64,000 nt of DNA from JAJTGZ01 sp964403525 (GTDB lineage Bacteria; Planctomycetota; Phycisphaerae; Phycisphaerales; UBA1924): the NCBI GenBank assembly GCA_964403525.1, contig CAYOGE010000001.1, positions 62,001 through 126,000 of the forward strand, in the 5' to 3' direction. Of the stretch, positions 25,833-33,650 are shown in pieces; position 1 is the stretch's first letter, and every line of letters starts with the position of its first letter. The notes under the pieces were generated by a model. That model searched no databases and was not told the DNA's origin. It worked only from the letters and a program-made list of their open reading frames with translations. Position numbers and translations under genes: made by a program.

Positions 25833-26851
25833 CGCTTCTGCAACTCCTCGCGCTTCAGCACGCGGTAGGCGGGTCCGTCGGCCGAGCGCGCGCCGTGGCG
25901 CTCGGCGATCTGCTGCATGATGCCCGTTGAATCGGGCTCCTGGAACTGGATGGTCTTGATGAGCGTGGTGCGTCCAGGGGTGGCCCCGTCACCGGTCTTC
26001 AGCGCCGGGTTGAGCCGTTCGAGCTCGCTGAGGATGGCCTGCGGCCCGACGTCCCACACGCCGCCGCCGGTGCGAGTGATGGAGCGCGACAGCAGGAAGA
26101 CGACCTGCGGCCGGAGCGCCAGCGCAGCGCGGAGGCCGTCCATCGGGTTGGAGCGGCCGGCGGCGGTGACACCCGCGAGCCACTTCCTGAGCTGATCGAC
26201 GTTGCGAGCGTTCGCCTCGCACAGCTGCGTGCTGAAGACTGCCGTTGGTTGTTCGTCGCCCGCGTCGCGGAACAGGACCACGCTGAAGCGTTGTGTCGGC
26301 AGGAGTGCGCTCACCGAGCGGTCGACCTCTGCGAACACGTCGCTGAGCGACGAGACCATCGGTCCCGACGCGTCGATCGCGTAGACCACCGTTCGGGCCT
26401 GCTCGCCGCGCGCGGTGAGCCCGGCGAAGGCGACGCCCGCGCCAACGGGCGTGTGCTCGAGCGCCGCCGCGGCGCCGCTGGCGGTGGTCGTCGCAGCGCC
26501 GGCGGCGCTGGCGGCGGCGTCGGCTTCCGCCAGCACCTGGGAGAGGTCGCCGTTTCCGGCTGTTTCTGCCGGCAACGCGGGTGAGGTGGCCTTGGAGGGG
26601 GCTCGCGCCAGCAGATCGTTGAGCTGGGGGTGCGGTTGCTGAGGGGCGGCCTGGAAGAGGCTGGTGCTCGGGGCCGTGTGGACGGACATCAGGATGTCCG
26701 CCGCGGCCTGCGGGAGCGCCGCATCGGCCGCGATCGTCAGCGCTGCGCCGGCGAGCGCGGCCGCCACCGCACCGTGGACCACGATCGACGCGATCGCGGC
26801 GGCGCCGATTCGTCGGGTTCGTCCGGGCTGGATGGGGTCGCGGAGGCGCAT
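25829..26851 (-). CDS. VWA-domain envelope protein with altered MIDAS motif
   Basis: A 340-residue protein with one N-terminal membrane segment (about 15-42), a low-complexity Ala/Pro/Thr-rich region to about 145, and a von Willebrand factor A domain from about 155 to 310. The MIDAS segment reads DASGP (160-164): the metal-binding DxSxS has Pro in place of the second Ser, which should weaken metal binding. ATG 26851 is chosen because the upstream extension to 27061 lacks a signal and is Arg-rich. It is coupled by an ATGA overlap to the helical secreted protein downstream. Confidence 0.8.
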   Translation of the reverse strand: MRLRDPIQPGRTRRIGAAAIASIVVHGAVAAALAGAALTIAADAALPQAAADILMSVHTAPSTSLFQAAPQQPHPQLNDLLARAPSKATSPALPAETAGNGDLSQVLAEADAAASAAGAATTTASGAAAALEHTPVGAGVAFAGLTARGEQARTVVYAIDASGPMVSSLSDVFAEVDRSVSALLPTQRFSVVLFRDAGDEQPTAVFSTQLCEANARNVDQLRKWLAGVTAAGRSNPMDGLRAALALRPQVVFLLSRSITRTGGGVWDVGPQAILSELERLNPALKTGDGATPGRTTLIKTIQFQEPDSTGIMQQIAERHGARSADGPAYRVLKREELQKR

Positions 26852-26960
26852 GGGTGTTGGTCTTTGAGCGGCCCGGTGCGTGCCGCCGGTTGTGCATCGT
26901 TCGCACCCCGCCGGCGGAGGGTTCACCCCGCACCGGTTGATGGAGCGATTTGATCGCCGA

Positions 26961-27965
26961 TTACCCCTTCGCCGAAGGGTCCTGTTCGGACTTTGGCCCG
27001 CCTGAGCCGATGACGGCAAGGGCCCGGTCAACCGAGAGTGCCCCTGCGCCCATGCACGCAACGGCGATGCCCGAGGCGATGATCAGCAGTTGCCAGAAGA
27101 AGGGTGCCCAGAGTTGCGGGTCCCACCAGGTGCGGTCGGGCAGAAGGCCAAAGGTCGTCTGGCCGGTGCTCACAGCGGGCCCGACTTGCGTAAGCCACAT
27201 GGCGGCAAGCGCGACGCACACAAGCAGCACGGCGCTGAGGCGCGTGAGGAACCCGACCACCAGCAGCACGCCGGCGAAGAGTTCTGTCACGGCGACGCCG
27301 AAAGCGAGCCACACGACCCAGGGCGAGGTCGCGAAGATCGCGGGCCAATACGGCCTCGGGTGGGCCGTCCCGATCGACGGCTGTGGGTACGCGGCCCGGA
27401 CCATGATCACGCTCAACTGGTACGCGCGGCGCGCCCGCGCCGGCTCTGAGAACTGCGCGGCGGTGTACTTGCCGCCGGGGGGGAGTGTGTCGAGCGCGGG
27501 CGCGGGCTTTGGCGGCGTCTCCGGCTGCGCGGGTGTGCTGGCGGGTTGTGTTCTCCCCTTTGCTGCAGGGCGCGCTCGGGCGTTGGTGGTGTCGGCCGCG
27601 GCGGGGAGTCTGTCAACGTCGAGGGAGGCGAGCGTCGGCGAACCCGATGTGTAGCCGGTCGCTGCGGGGGGCTTTGATTGACGGCTCGAGGGCTTGGCCG
27701 GAGCGGGCTTTCCGGTCGGTGTGGACTCAGGCAGCGGGAGCGACGCCGGTGGAGCAAGCGCGGGGGGTTCAACCGCGGGCGCTCGCTGCTGCGGCGTCGG
27801 AGCTACGCCGGTGCCGAGGTTGGCCAGGATCGCGGCATCCTGCCCCTTGTAGTCGACGATGGGGATGAGTTTTCCCAGGCCGGCCCAGATAAACGTGATG
27901 CCCAGCACCACGCGCACGAGCAGCGGCGATACGAGCGGCCCCGTCTTTGAACCTTGAGCAGCCAT
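26961..27965 (-). CDS. DoxX-like membrane protein with long Pro-rich insertion
   Basis: A 334-residue protein. The first helix (about 12-32, VRVVLGITFIWAGLGKLIP) and the last three helices (about 205-320, including VVWLAFGVAVTELFAGVLLVVGFLTR) match the four-helix DoxX fold. Between helix 1 and 2 lies an insertion of about 150 residues that is rich in Pro, Ala and Lys and probably disordered outside the membrane. DoxX proteins are associated with redox reactions, often near thiosulfate or thiol oxidation. The start at 27965 follows CAGAGGTAC; the open frame continues 16 codons further without a ribosome-binding site. Confidence 0.8.
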   Translation of the reverse strand: MAAQGSKTGPLVSPLLVRVVLGITFIWAGLGKLIPIVDYKGQDAAILANLGTGVAPTPQQRAPAVEPPALAPPASLPLPESTPTGKPAPAKPSSRQSKPPAATGYTSGSPTLASLDVDRLPAAADTTNARARPAAKGRTQPASTPAQPETPPKPAPALDTLPPGGKYTAAQFSEPARARRAYQLSVIMVRAAYPQPSIGTAHPRPYWPAIFATSPWVVWLAFGVAVTELFAGVLLVVGFLTRLSAVLLVCVALAAMWLTQVGPAVSTGQTTFGLLPDRTWWDPQLWAPFFWQLLIIASGIAVACMGAGALSVDRALAVIGSGGPKSEQDPSAKG

Positions 27966-28098
27966 GAAGTACCTCTGGGCGCAGTGCTCGCCATCCCGAT
28001 GACGAATGTGCATCGACCAGCCGGGCTCTGCGCCGATAAGAGTTCAACACCCCGAAGCTGGATGCCTAACAAATCTAAAACAACGATCAGCAACGGAA

Positions 28099-28126
28099 TT
28101 AACTTGGTTCCGCTCGCTGCTACCGT
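28099..28126 (+). promoter_or_regulatory. plsY promoter
   Basis: TTAACT (28099-28104) and TACCGT (28121-28126) are 16 bases apart. Transcription would start near 28133, eight bases before the ATG. Confidence 0.4.
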
Positions 28127-28140
28127 CTAGTCCGATCCAC

Positions 28141-28899
28141 ATGCCCCCTCAAGCACTCCCCTCCTGGTCTTGGTCCGGCACCGACACCTTCGTCTGGCTC
28201 GGCCTTTGCGCGACGGCGTATCTGCTCGGAGCGATCCCGTTCGGGCTGCTGATCGGGCTGGCGAAGGGCGTTGACGTCCGCCAGCATGGATCGAAGAACA
28301 TCGGGACGGCAAACGTTGGCCGCACGCTCGGGCGCAAGTGGGGTGTGCTGACGTTCTTCCTCGACGCTCTAAAGGGGTTTGTTCCCACGCTCGTCGCGGG
28401 CTTTGTGCTCAAGACGATCGCGCGGCCTGAGGTTCCGTCGTACATGGCCTGGGCCTGGCTGCTGGTTGGCCTCTGCGCGGTCGCGGGGCACATGTGGTCC
28501 CCGTTCCTGCGGTTTAGGGGTGGAAAGGGTGTCGCGACCGGCTTCGGAGCGCTGATGGCGGTGTTCCCGATTCTGTCTCTCCCCGCGATGGTCGCGTTTG
28601 TGATCTGGGCCGTGTGCGTGAAGCTGACGCGGTTTATCGGGCTCTCGTCGTGCGTCGCGGCGGCCTCGATCCCCTTCCTGCTGATTTTCGTCACGCCGGT
28701 CTGCCGGCACTTTGGTTTCTTCGTGCCCGACCCGAGCGCACCGGTCACCTGGCCGCTGTGGCCGTACGTCACGGTCGCGATCATGCTCGCGCTGATGGTG
28801 GTCTGGCGGCACCGCTCGAACATCTCGCGGATGCTCAACGGGACCGAGCCGCGTTACGGTCGCAAGATGACGGAGCCCGCGCCGGGCGTGCGCCCATAA
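28141..28899 (+). CDS. plsY: Acyl-phosphate glycerol-3-phosphate acyltransferase
   Basis: PlsY transfers an acyl group from acyl-phosphate to glycerol 3-phosphate, the first step of phospholipid synthesis, at the inner membrane. The three signature regions are present: LLGAIPFGLLIG, GSKNIGTANVGRTLG near residue 47, and LRFRGGKGVATGFGAL near 123, with polytopic helices between. The protein has 252 residues; a longer loop and C-terminal tail (RYGRKMTEPAPG) extend it beyond the usual 200-210. ATG 28141 is the only start that leaves the first helix intact and sensible. Confidence 0.93.
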   Translation: MPPQALPSWSWSGTDTFVWLGLCATAYLLGAIPFGLLIGLAKGVDVRQHGSKNIGTANVGRTLGRKWGVLTFFLDALKGFVPTLVAGFVLKTIARPEVPSYMAWAWLLVGLCAVAGHMWSPFLRFRGGKGVATGFGALMAVFPILSLPAMVAFVIWAVCVKLTRFIGLSSCVAAASIPFLLIFVTPVCRHFGFFVPDPSAPVTWPLWPYVTVAIMLALMVVWRHRSNISRMLNGTEPRYGRKMTEPAPGVRP

Positions 28900-29138
28900 C
28901 CACGCGGGCACGCCCTTATCGAACCCGGGCCGGCCGCCTTATCGACCGCTTGCCTTTGCGAGCGGCGCGGCCTGTGCGGGCGCGCCTGACGCGCGTGTCG
29001 AAAGCGCGGGCGCGCCCACTCGCGCCGAACTGAATCCGGGTTCACCCCCGCGACGCGTACCCCGATGAACACCTCCGCGAAGCACCGCCCCAAGGGCCGC
29101 CGGGACATGCCCGAGCCGCCCGCTCCAAGGAAGGACCC

Positions 29139-29429
29139 ATGAGCAACCTCCGACTCGTTGACAACAACGGCGCCACCCTCCCGACCGACCGCCTCCCGTT
29201 TCCCACCGAGGCCGTGCGCATGATCGCCCGGCAGCGCCTCGAGCGCCTGGCGACCAAGGTCACTCCCTCACACAGCGGCACAACCCCCGAAGGGTTTGAG
29301 GCGTTTTCCCGCGAGATCGAGCAGCGCCTGGCCAAGGCCGAGGAGCAGCTCAACTCGCTGCGCGAGCAGGTCGACTCCTACCCCATCTTCGACAGCACTC
29401 GAAGCGGCGGCGGCGGCCGCGCTGCCTGA
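29139..29429 (+). CDS. Small coiled-coil protein of unknown function
   Basis: A 96-residue protein, not recognised. Residues 20-40 (TEAVRMIARQRLERLATKV) and 52-78 (FEAFSREIEQRLAKAEEQL) are amphipathic helices, the second a probable coiled coil; the tail is Gly-rich. GGAAGGA lies six bases before the ATG, a good ribosome-binding site, and a T-tailed hairpin follows, which together support a real gene. Confidence 0.65.
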   Translation: MSNLRLVDNNGATLPTDRLPFPTEAVRMIARQRLERLATKVTPSHSGTTPEGFEAFSREIEQRLAKAEEQLNSLREQVDSYPIFDSTRSGGGGRAA

Positions 29430-29478
29430 TCCGGCCGCTTGGCTTCTGCACGCGTTGTCTGGCAAACACCCGACCCTG

Positions 29479-29501
29479 CCCCGCGGCGGGGTTGTTTGTT
29501 T
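29479..29501 (+). terminator. Terminator of the small coiled-coil gene
   Basis: CCCCG, loop CGG, CGGGG followed by TTGTTTGTTT, 50 bases after the stop codon. Confidence 0.55.
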
Positions 29502-29507
29502 CATGGG

Positions 29508-30452
29508 CTACATCTGCCCGGTGGACCGGGCGTACATGAGCCCGCCCGCCAGAAGCACGAACGCGCTGGCCGCGATCTGGAATGCGCGGTCACTGGTTGC
29601 AAGTTCGGTCGGGTCGTCGTAGCGCCCCTGCTCAAGCAGCACGACGCAGCGGAGCAGGGCGTACGTCGCCGGCAGCACGGTCAGCCACATCAGGTTGAAG
29701 CCGAAACCGGCGGGCGTTCCGTCGAGCGTCCGCGCAACGTGGAACGTGTACTTGGCGTCCTGGCTCACGATGTAGAACGCGTAGGTCACAAGCGTCACCA
29801 CGCCGGTGGCCATCACCGCCAGGCGAAGGGTGTCGTCGCTGTAGGCGTCCTGCACCGAACGCGCGCTCCCCGCCGCATCACCCAGCGTGCGCCGCTCGCC
29901 CAGGCGCTTGCCAAAGGCCAGGAACATCGACAGGAAGAACGTCGCCGTCAGCAGCCACGTGGTCGGTCCGATGCCCACCGCGGCGCACCCGCCCAGCACC
30001 CGCAGGACAAAGCCAAGCGCCAGGCCGATCACGTCGGCGATCACACGCTGTTTGAGCCAGACCGTGTAGGCGATCGTCGTCAGCAGATAGGCGGCGAGCA
30101 TCACGCCCGTCCAGAGCCGGAACTCGCTCTTGACGCCCAGCAGGCAAGCGAAGGAGGCGAGGTTGAGCGCAGCACCGAAGCCGGCGGCGACCTGCGGCGT
30201 GATCGCGCCGCTGGCGACTGGCCGCTTGCGTTTGCGCGGGTGCACGCGGTCCTGCTCGGCGTCGCGCACGTCGTTGGCCGCGTAGCACGAGCTGGCCATC
30301 AGCGCGAACGCCGCGGCCGCCCAGAACGCCCCCCACAGGCTCTCAACGCCGTGCAGGTTCTTGTCCGCAAGCGCGTAGAGCGGCCCGATGAGCACAAAGC
30401 CGCTCTTTGTCCACTGCGTTGGGCGGGCGAGTTTGATCAGGTGCTTGAGCAT
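29508..30452 (-). CDS. UbiA-family polyprenyl-phosphate phosphoribosyltransferase-like enzyme
   Basis: A polytopic 314-residue UbiA-superfamily prenyltransferase. The first Asp-rich motif is NDVRDAEQDRVHPRKRKRP (N60, D61, D64, D68), closely resembling decaprenyl-phosphate 5-phosphoribosyltransferases, which attach phosphoribose from PRPP to a polyprenyl phosphate. In mycobacteria that lipid is the precursor of the arabinose donor for cell-wall glycans. The gene begins four bases after the stop of the upstream methyltransferase gene, so the two form an operon. A different UbiA substrate is possible, but the DxxDAEQDxxHP pattern favours phosphoribosyl transfer. Confidence 0.8.
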   Translation of the reverse strand: MLKHLIKLARPTQWTKSGFVLIGPLYALADKNLHGVESLWGAFWAAAAFALMASSCYAANDVRDAEQDRVHPRKRKRPVASGAITPQVAAGFGAALNLASFACLLGVKSEFRLWTGVMLAAYLLTTIAYTVWLKQRVIADVIGLALGFVLRVLGGCAAVGIGPTTWLLTATFFLSMFLAFGKRLGERRTLGDAAGSARSVQDAYSDDTLRLAVMATGVVTLVTYAFYIVSQDAKYTFHVARTLDGTPAGFGFNLMWLTVLPATYALLRCVVLLEQGRYDDPTELATSDRAFQIAASAFVLLAGGLMYARSTGQM

Positions 30453-30456
30453 GGGG

Positions 30457-31128
30457 TCAGGGGCTCTCCACCTTGTCCGTCCGCCAGAACGCCATGTACT
30501 GGAGTCCCTTTCCGAAGACCGGGTTCCAAAGACCGGGGTAAAGGTCCATGCTCGTCAGCTCGTGCTCGATCGTCGCTCCAAACTTCCCCGGTTCGCTGCG
30601 CCACTGCTCCAGCGTGTTGTACCGGAAGAGGCACGGAACGCCGTACGGGGCGTTGGCCGCCCAGTCCATCAGGCTCACGCGTCCCTTGCTCAGCCCGCCG
30701 CTGATCCGATGGTCCTTGATGATCACCAGCCGGCGGCTCACCCGTACGCACTCGCGCAGCAGGCGGTCGGGCTCTTCCTCGTGGTGGAGCACGTCGGCGA
30801 CGATCACCACGTCGACGCTCTTGTTCTCCAGGGGCATGACCTTGCCGTCGTATGCGTGGACTTTGATCGGTTCTCCGCCACGGGCGACGCGTTCGAGCCC
30901 CTCCACGACCACGCCGGCCGGGCAACCGGCGTCGGCCAGCAGGGCGGCGCCGAGGGTGCCGTTTCCGCAGCCCACGTCGAGCACGCGGTCGCCGGCACGC
31001 AGGCGCGGCACGATCTGGGCCACCAGCACCCGCAGGCGGTGCTCGTAGATCGGCTTGTGCATCCGGGCCATCAGTGACGAGAACACGGCATCATGCTCCA
31101 AGGGTGACGGGGGCGCTCCAGCGATCAC
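30457..31128 (-). CDS. SAM-dependent methyltransferase
   Basis: A class I methyltransferase with the SAM-binding motif VLDVGCGNGTLGAAL, an acidic VIVADVLHHEEEPDRLL motif (post II) and a late VIIKDH strand. GTG 31128 is preceded by CTGGAG at a short spacing and by TACACT at 31169-31174, giving a 223-residue protein; the open frame extends to ATG 31230, and ATG 31071 is a further candidate, so the start is uncertain. It is the first gene of an operon with the UbiA-family enzyme and divergent from the possible glycosyltransferase, suggesting modification of a lipid-linked sugar or its carrier. The substrate is unknown. Confidence 0.8.
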   Translation of the reverse strand: MIAGAPPSPLEHDAVFSSLMARMHKPIYEHRLRVLVAQIVPRLRAGDRVLDVGCGNGTLGAALLADAGCPAGVVVEGLERVARGGEPIKVHAYDGKVMPLENKSVDVVIVADVLHHEEEPDRLLRECVRVSRRLVIIKDHRISGGLSKGRVSLMDWAANAPYGVPCLFRYNTLEQWRSEPGKFGATIEHELTSMDLYPGLWNPVFGKGLQYMAFWRTDKVESP

Positions 31129-31157
31129 CAACTCCAGACCCGGAGCGTGCCGTGCCG

Positions 31158-32774
31158 ATGGAGCGGGGAGTGTACTTCCAGGTTCGTACGCCCACGGTTC
31201 GCCGCAGCGCACGGTTATCGCTCCATCCATCGGCTACCGGGCCGTCGCGCTGGACACGACCGGGTCGGATCTCTGTCGCCGGGCTGGTGCTGGCCTGCCT
31301 GATGCTCGCGGCCTGTCTGCCCGTGATCTTCAGCGGCACAACGCGGGGAAGGGCCGCCTATGACAGCATCAACTACCACGAAAAGGCGATCCGCCAGTTC
31401 GCGCAAGAACTGCCGACCCCGAACTTGAAGGACTACCTCTCGGCGACAACCCCGGGCTACCACCTCGTGCTGGCGGCCGTAGGGAGAGGTGTGGGTGGCA
31501 TCGGCGCCGACGGCGTTCCCGCGTACGAGAAGGACCTCACGCCCGTAACGCCCGACCCGCGGATCGCGTCGGAGCGGCGGATGCTGCAGTGCGTCGGGCT
31601 CTGCTTCACGCTCGCGCTTCTCTATCTCGTTGGGCACTGGGGGGAGGCGAGCCTTCGTGCAGGAGCGATCGGGCCGCGCGCTACGCTCGCCATGTTCTGC
31701 GTTGCGTTGCCGCTGGTGGGCTCGCCGTACATCTATCAATCGGCGGCGTGGCTGCTGCCAGACAACGCCGCATGGCTCGGAGTGCTGGCGGTTCTGCTGC
31801 TGGCGCTGCGACCCCGGCTTGAACTCCGCACGATCGTTGCGATGGGACTGGTGCTGGTGTGGCTCGTGCTGTCGCGTCAGATTCACGCGTGGGTGGCGGG
31901 GCTTGTGTGGGCCGCGGCGTGGGTCGGCGCCGGCGTGCCGGGTGATCGGGCGGGCGGGCCGTTGCTTTCGGTGCGAGACTTGTTCCCGAAAGGGGGGATG
32001 CGCGCAGTGGCGCTGCGCGTTGGTCTTGCCGTGGTCTGCACGTTGCCGGCGGCGCTCGTGCTCGGCTGGTTCTGGCGGTTGTGGGACAACCAACTGGTGC
32101 CGCCGACGTTCGTCACGTGGCACCACGCGGGCGTGCAGGCGGCTACGCCGGCGTTTGTCCTCTCGCTGGTCGCTCTCTTTGCACCCTTCTTCGCCGCGTG
32201 GCTGTGGCCCGGGCTGCGTTCCGCCTGGCGCTCGCAGCGTGGGTGGCTGGTCGGCGCGGGGGTGGTGGGGCTGCTGCTGGCTGCGGGGCCGGCGACCGCG
32301 TGGGACTTTGACCACGGTCGCTTCGGCGGCGTCTGGGGGGTCTACCGAGTGGTTGGCGAGGTCGGCGGGCGTTCATTGGCGCTGATGGTGCTTTCGCCGC
32401 TGGGGGCGGCTGTGGTCGTAGCGGCTCTGGCAGGGGTGACGGTGCGGCAGCGGTGGGTGATGCTCGCGGCGCTGTGCGGCTTCGCGGCGGCCAACTGCGC
32501 GAATCCGCAGCTGTGGCAGCGCTACCACGAGCCGTTTGTGCTCCTGTGGCTGATCGTGATTGCCGTGCTGGCCGCCGCGCGAGCGGTTGACACCGGCGAG
32601 GGCGGCGCGCGGCGCGCGTGGAGGCTCGGCGGACCGGCCCTGCTTGCGTTGGTTCTCGGCGCGGTAAGTGTGGCGATGGTGGCGCGGGCCAAGCCCGAGA
32701 TCGACAAGGGGTACAGGCCGGGGCACATCGAGACCCCGCCAGCCATGGTGCCCGCCGGAGAGCGGCCGACCTGA
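31158..32774 (+). CDS. Polytopic membrane protein, possible GT-C glycosyltransferase
   Basis: A 538-residue protein with about 10-12 predicted membrane helices. The first helix (LVLACLMLAACLPVIFSG) is followed by a loop with INYHEKAIRQFAQELP and TTPGYHLVLAA. An acidic/His loop after helix 1 and a TTPGxx motif before helix 2 recall GT-C enzymes that use polyprenyl-phosphate sugars. Family membership is inferred from topology and this loop only. The adjacent UbiA-family gene could supply such a donor. The start is uncertain: ATG 31158 is given, and GTG 31170 has GGAG seven bases upstream. Confidence 0.7.
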   Translation: MERGVYFQVRTPTVRRSARLSLHPSATGPSRWTRPGRISVAGLVLACLMLAACLPVIFSGTTRGRAAYDSINYHEKAIRQFAQELPTPNLKDYLSATTPGYHLVLAAVGRGVGGIGADGVPAYEKDLTPVTPDPRIASERRMLQCVGLCFTLALLYLVGHWGEASLRAGAIGPRATLAMFCVALPLVGSPYIYQSAAWLLPDNAAWLGVLAVLLLALRPRLELRTIVAMGLVLVWLVLSRQIHAWVAGLVWAAAWVGAGVPGDRAGGPLLSVRDLFPKGGMRAVALRVGLAVVCTLPAALVLGWFWRLWDNQLVPPTFVTWHHAGVQAATPAFVLSLVALFAPFFAAWLWPGLRSAWRSQRGWLVGAGVVGLLLAAGPATAWDFDHGRFGGVWGVYRVVGEVGGRSLALMVLSPLGAAVVVAALAGVTVRQRWVMLAALCGFAAANCANPQLWQRYHEPFVLLWLIVIAVLAAARAVDTGEGGARRAWRLGGPALLALVLGAVSVAMVARAKPEIDKGYRPGHIETPPAMVPAGERPT

Positions 32775-32787
32775 CGCGGCGTTCGAG

Positions 32788-32793
32788 TACACT
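32788..32793 (+). promoter_or_regulatory. TACACT -10 box, leaderless-type
   Basis: TACACTC ends six bases before ATG 32800. Confidence 0.45.
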
Positions 32794-32799
32794 CCTGCG

Positions 32800-33186
32800 A
32801 TGGCTTCAGCACCGTCTGCACACAGTGTCGCGCGATCCCGTTACTGGCTCGCATCGGCGATCCGCCTGACCTGTCTGGTGCTCATCGTCTATTACGGAGT
32901 GGCGCTGGCTCGGACAATCCTCGTCGTGCTCCTGTCGCTCGCGTCGTCGCTGGCGGGCACACAGATGTCGGGGTTCGACTGGCCCTTTGCGATTCAGTCG
33001 GTGTTGAGCGGAGCAACGGTCGCGGTCGTCGCGGTGGTCCTTTAATTCAAGGCCCGCCCGATCGCGACGGTCGTCTTTCCGACGGTCGGGGCCCACTGCC
33101 CCAGATGCGGCTATTCGCGCCGCGGCCTGCTCACAAGCGCGCCGTGCCCAGAGTGTGGCGCGCGCACCGAAACGGGCGGCGCATAG
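32800..33186 (+). pseudogene. Zinc-ribbon membrane protein gene split by an in-frame TAA
   Basis: The frame from ATG 32800 encodes 81 residues with two membrane helices (about 21-47 and 62-81) and stops at TAA 33043-33045. The same frame then continues for 46 codons without interruption to TAG 33184-33186 and encodes AHCPRCGYSRRGLL and APCPECGAR, the zinc ribbon that normally follows membrane helices in planctomycete proteins (compare the gene at 9695). No start codon serves the second part. A single base change would restore a 128-residue protein. It is either a recent pseudogene, a sequencing error or a readthrough gene. The TACACT box upstream is intact. Confidence 0.75.
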
Positions 33187-33201
33187 CGGTGGCAGGCGGG
33201 C

Positions 33202-33618
33202 CTACTTCTTCGCCTTCCGGCTCGCCTTCTCGTCCGCGTCGCGCGCATCCAGCAGTTCGCGGCACGCGTCGATCAGGTGGTCCAGCGGCGCGGGCTTGAT
33301 GAGGTACTTGTCCACGCCCAGGCTCTGCGCGTACGCCTGGTGGCGCTTCCCCTCGTTGGCCGTGAGCATGATAACGATCGGGCTGTCGGCCTCACCCTTG
33401 ATCTTCTCCAGCACGAGGAACCCCGACCGGCCGGGCAGCATCATGTCGAGCACGACCACGCGGGGCCGCTGCTCGGTGATCATGGTCACCGCGTCGTCGC
33501 CGTTACCGACGGTCGAAACGGCCGCGCCCTCTGAGGCCAGGGCGGTCTGCATCGCCTCGGCGATGTCCGCGTCGTCGTCGACGATCACCACCGAGACGTT
33601 CTGGAGCCTTCCGGCCAT
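33202..33618 (-). CDS. Receiver-only response regulator
   Basis: A 138-residue CheY-like receiver domain without an output domain. The acidic pocket VIVDDDAD (near residues 9-16), phospho-acceptor Asp in VVVLDMMLPGRSG (near 55), Thr in MLTANEG (near 83) and Lys in LIKPAP (near 105) are all present, so it should be phosphorylated. The C terminus is a Lys-rich tail. GAAAGGA lies before ATG 33618; ATG 33642 is an alternative. It could relay signals from a cytoplasmic kinase, possibly the FHA-GAF kinase 11 kb away, though nothing in the sequence links them. Confidence 0.9.
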   Translation of the reverse strand: MAGRLQNVSVVIVDDDADIAEAMQTALASEGAAVSTVGNGDDAVTMITEQRPRVVVLDMMLPGRSGFLVLEKIKGEADSPIVIMLTANEGKRHQAYAQSLGVDKYLIKPAPLDHLIDACRELLDARDADEKASRKAKK

Positions 33619-33650
33619 CGTCGTTCCTTTCGCGGTGCTCATGCACACCC

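Noticed and set aside
24669..25868. 399-residue plus-strand frame
   Set aside because: It is antisense to the coupled secreted protein gene and is unlike any protein in composition.
31680..31693. TACGCTC three bases before an ATG inside the possible GT-C gene
   Set aside because: It is in frame within a coding region and too close to the ATG, so it is taken as a chance occurrence of the box.
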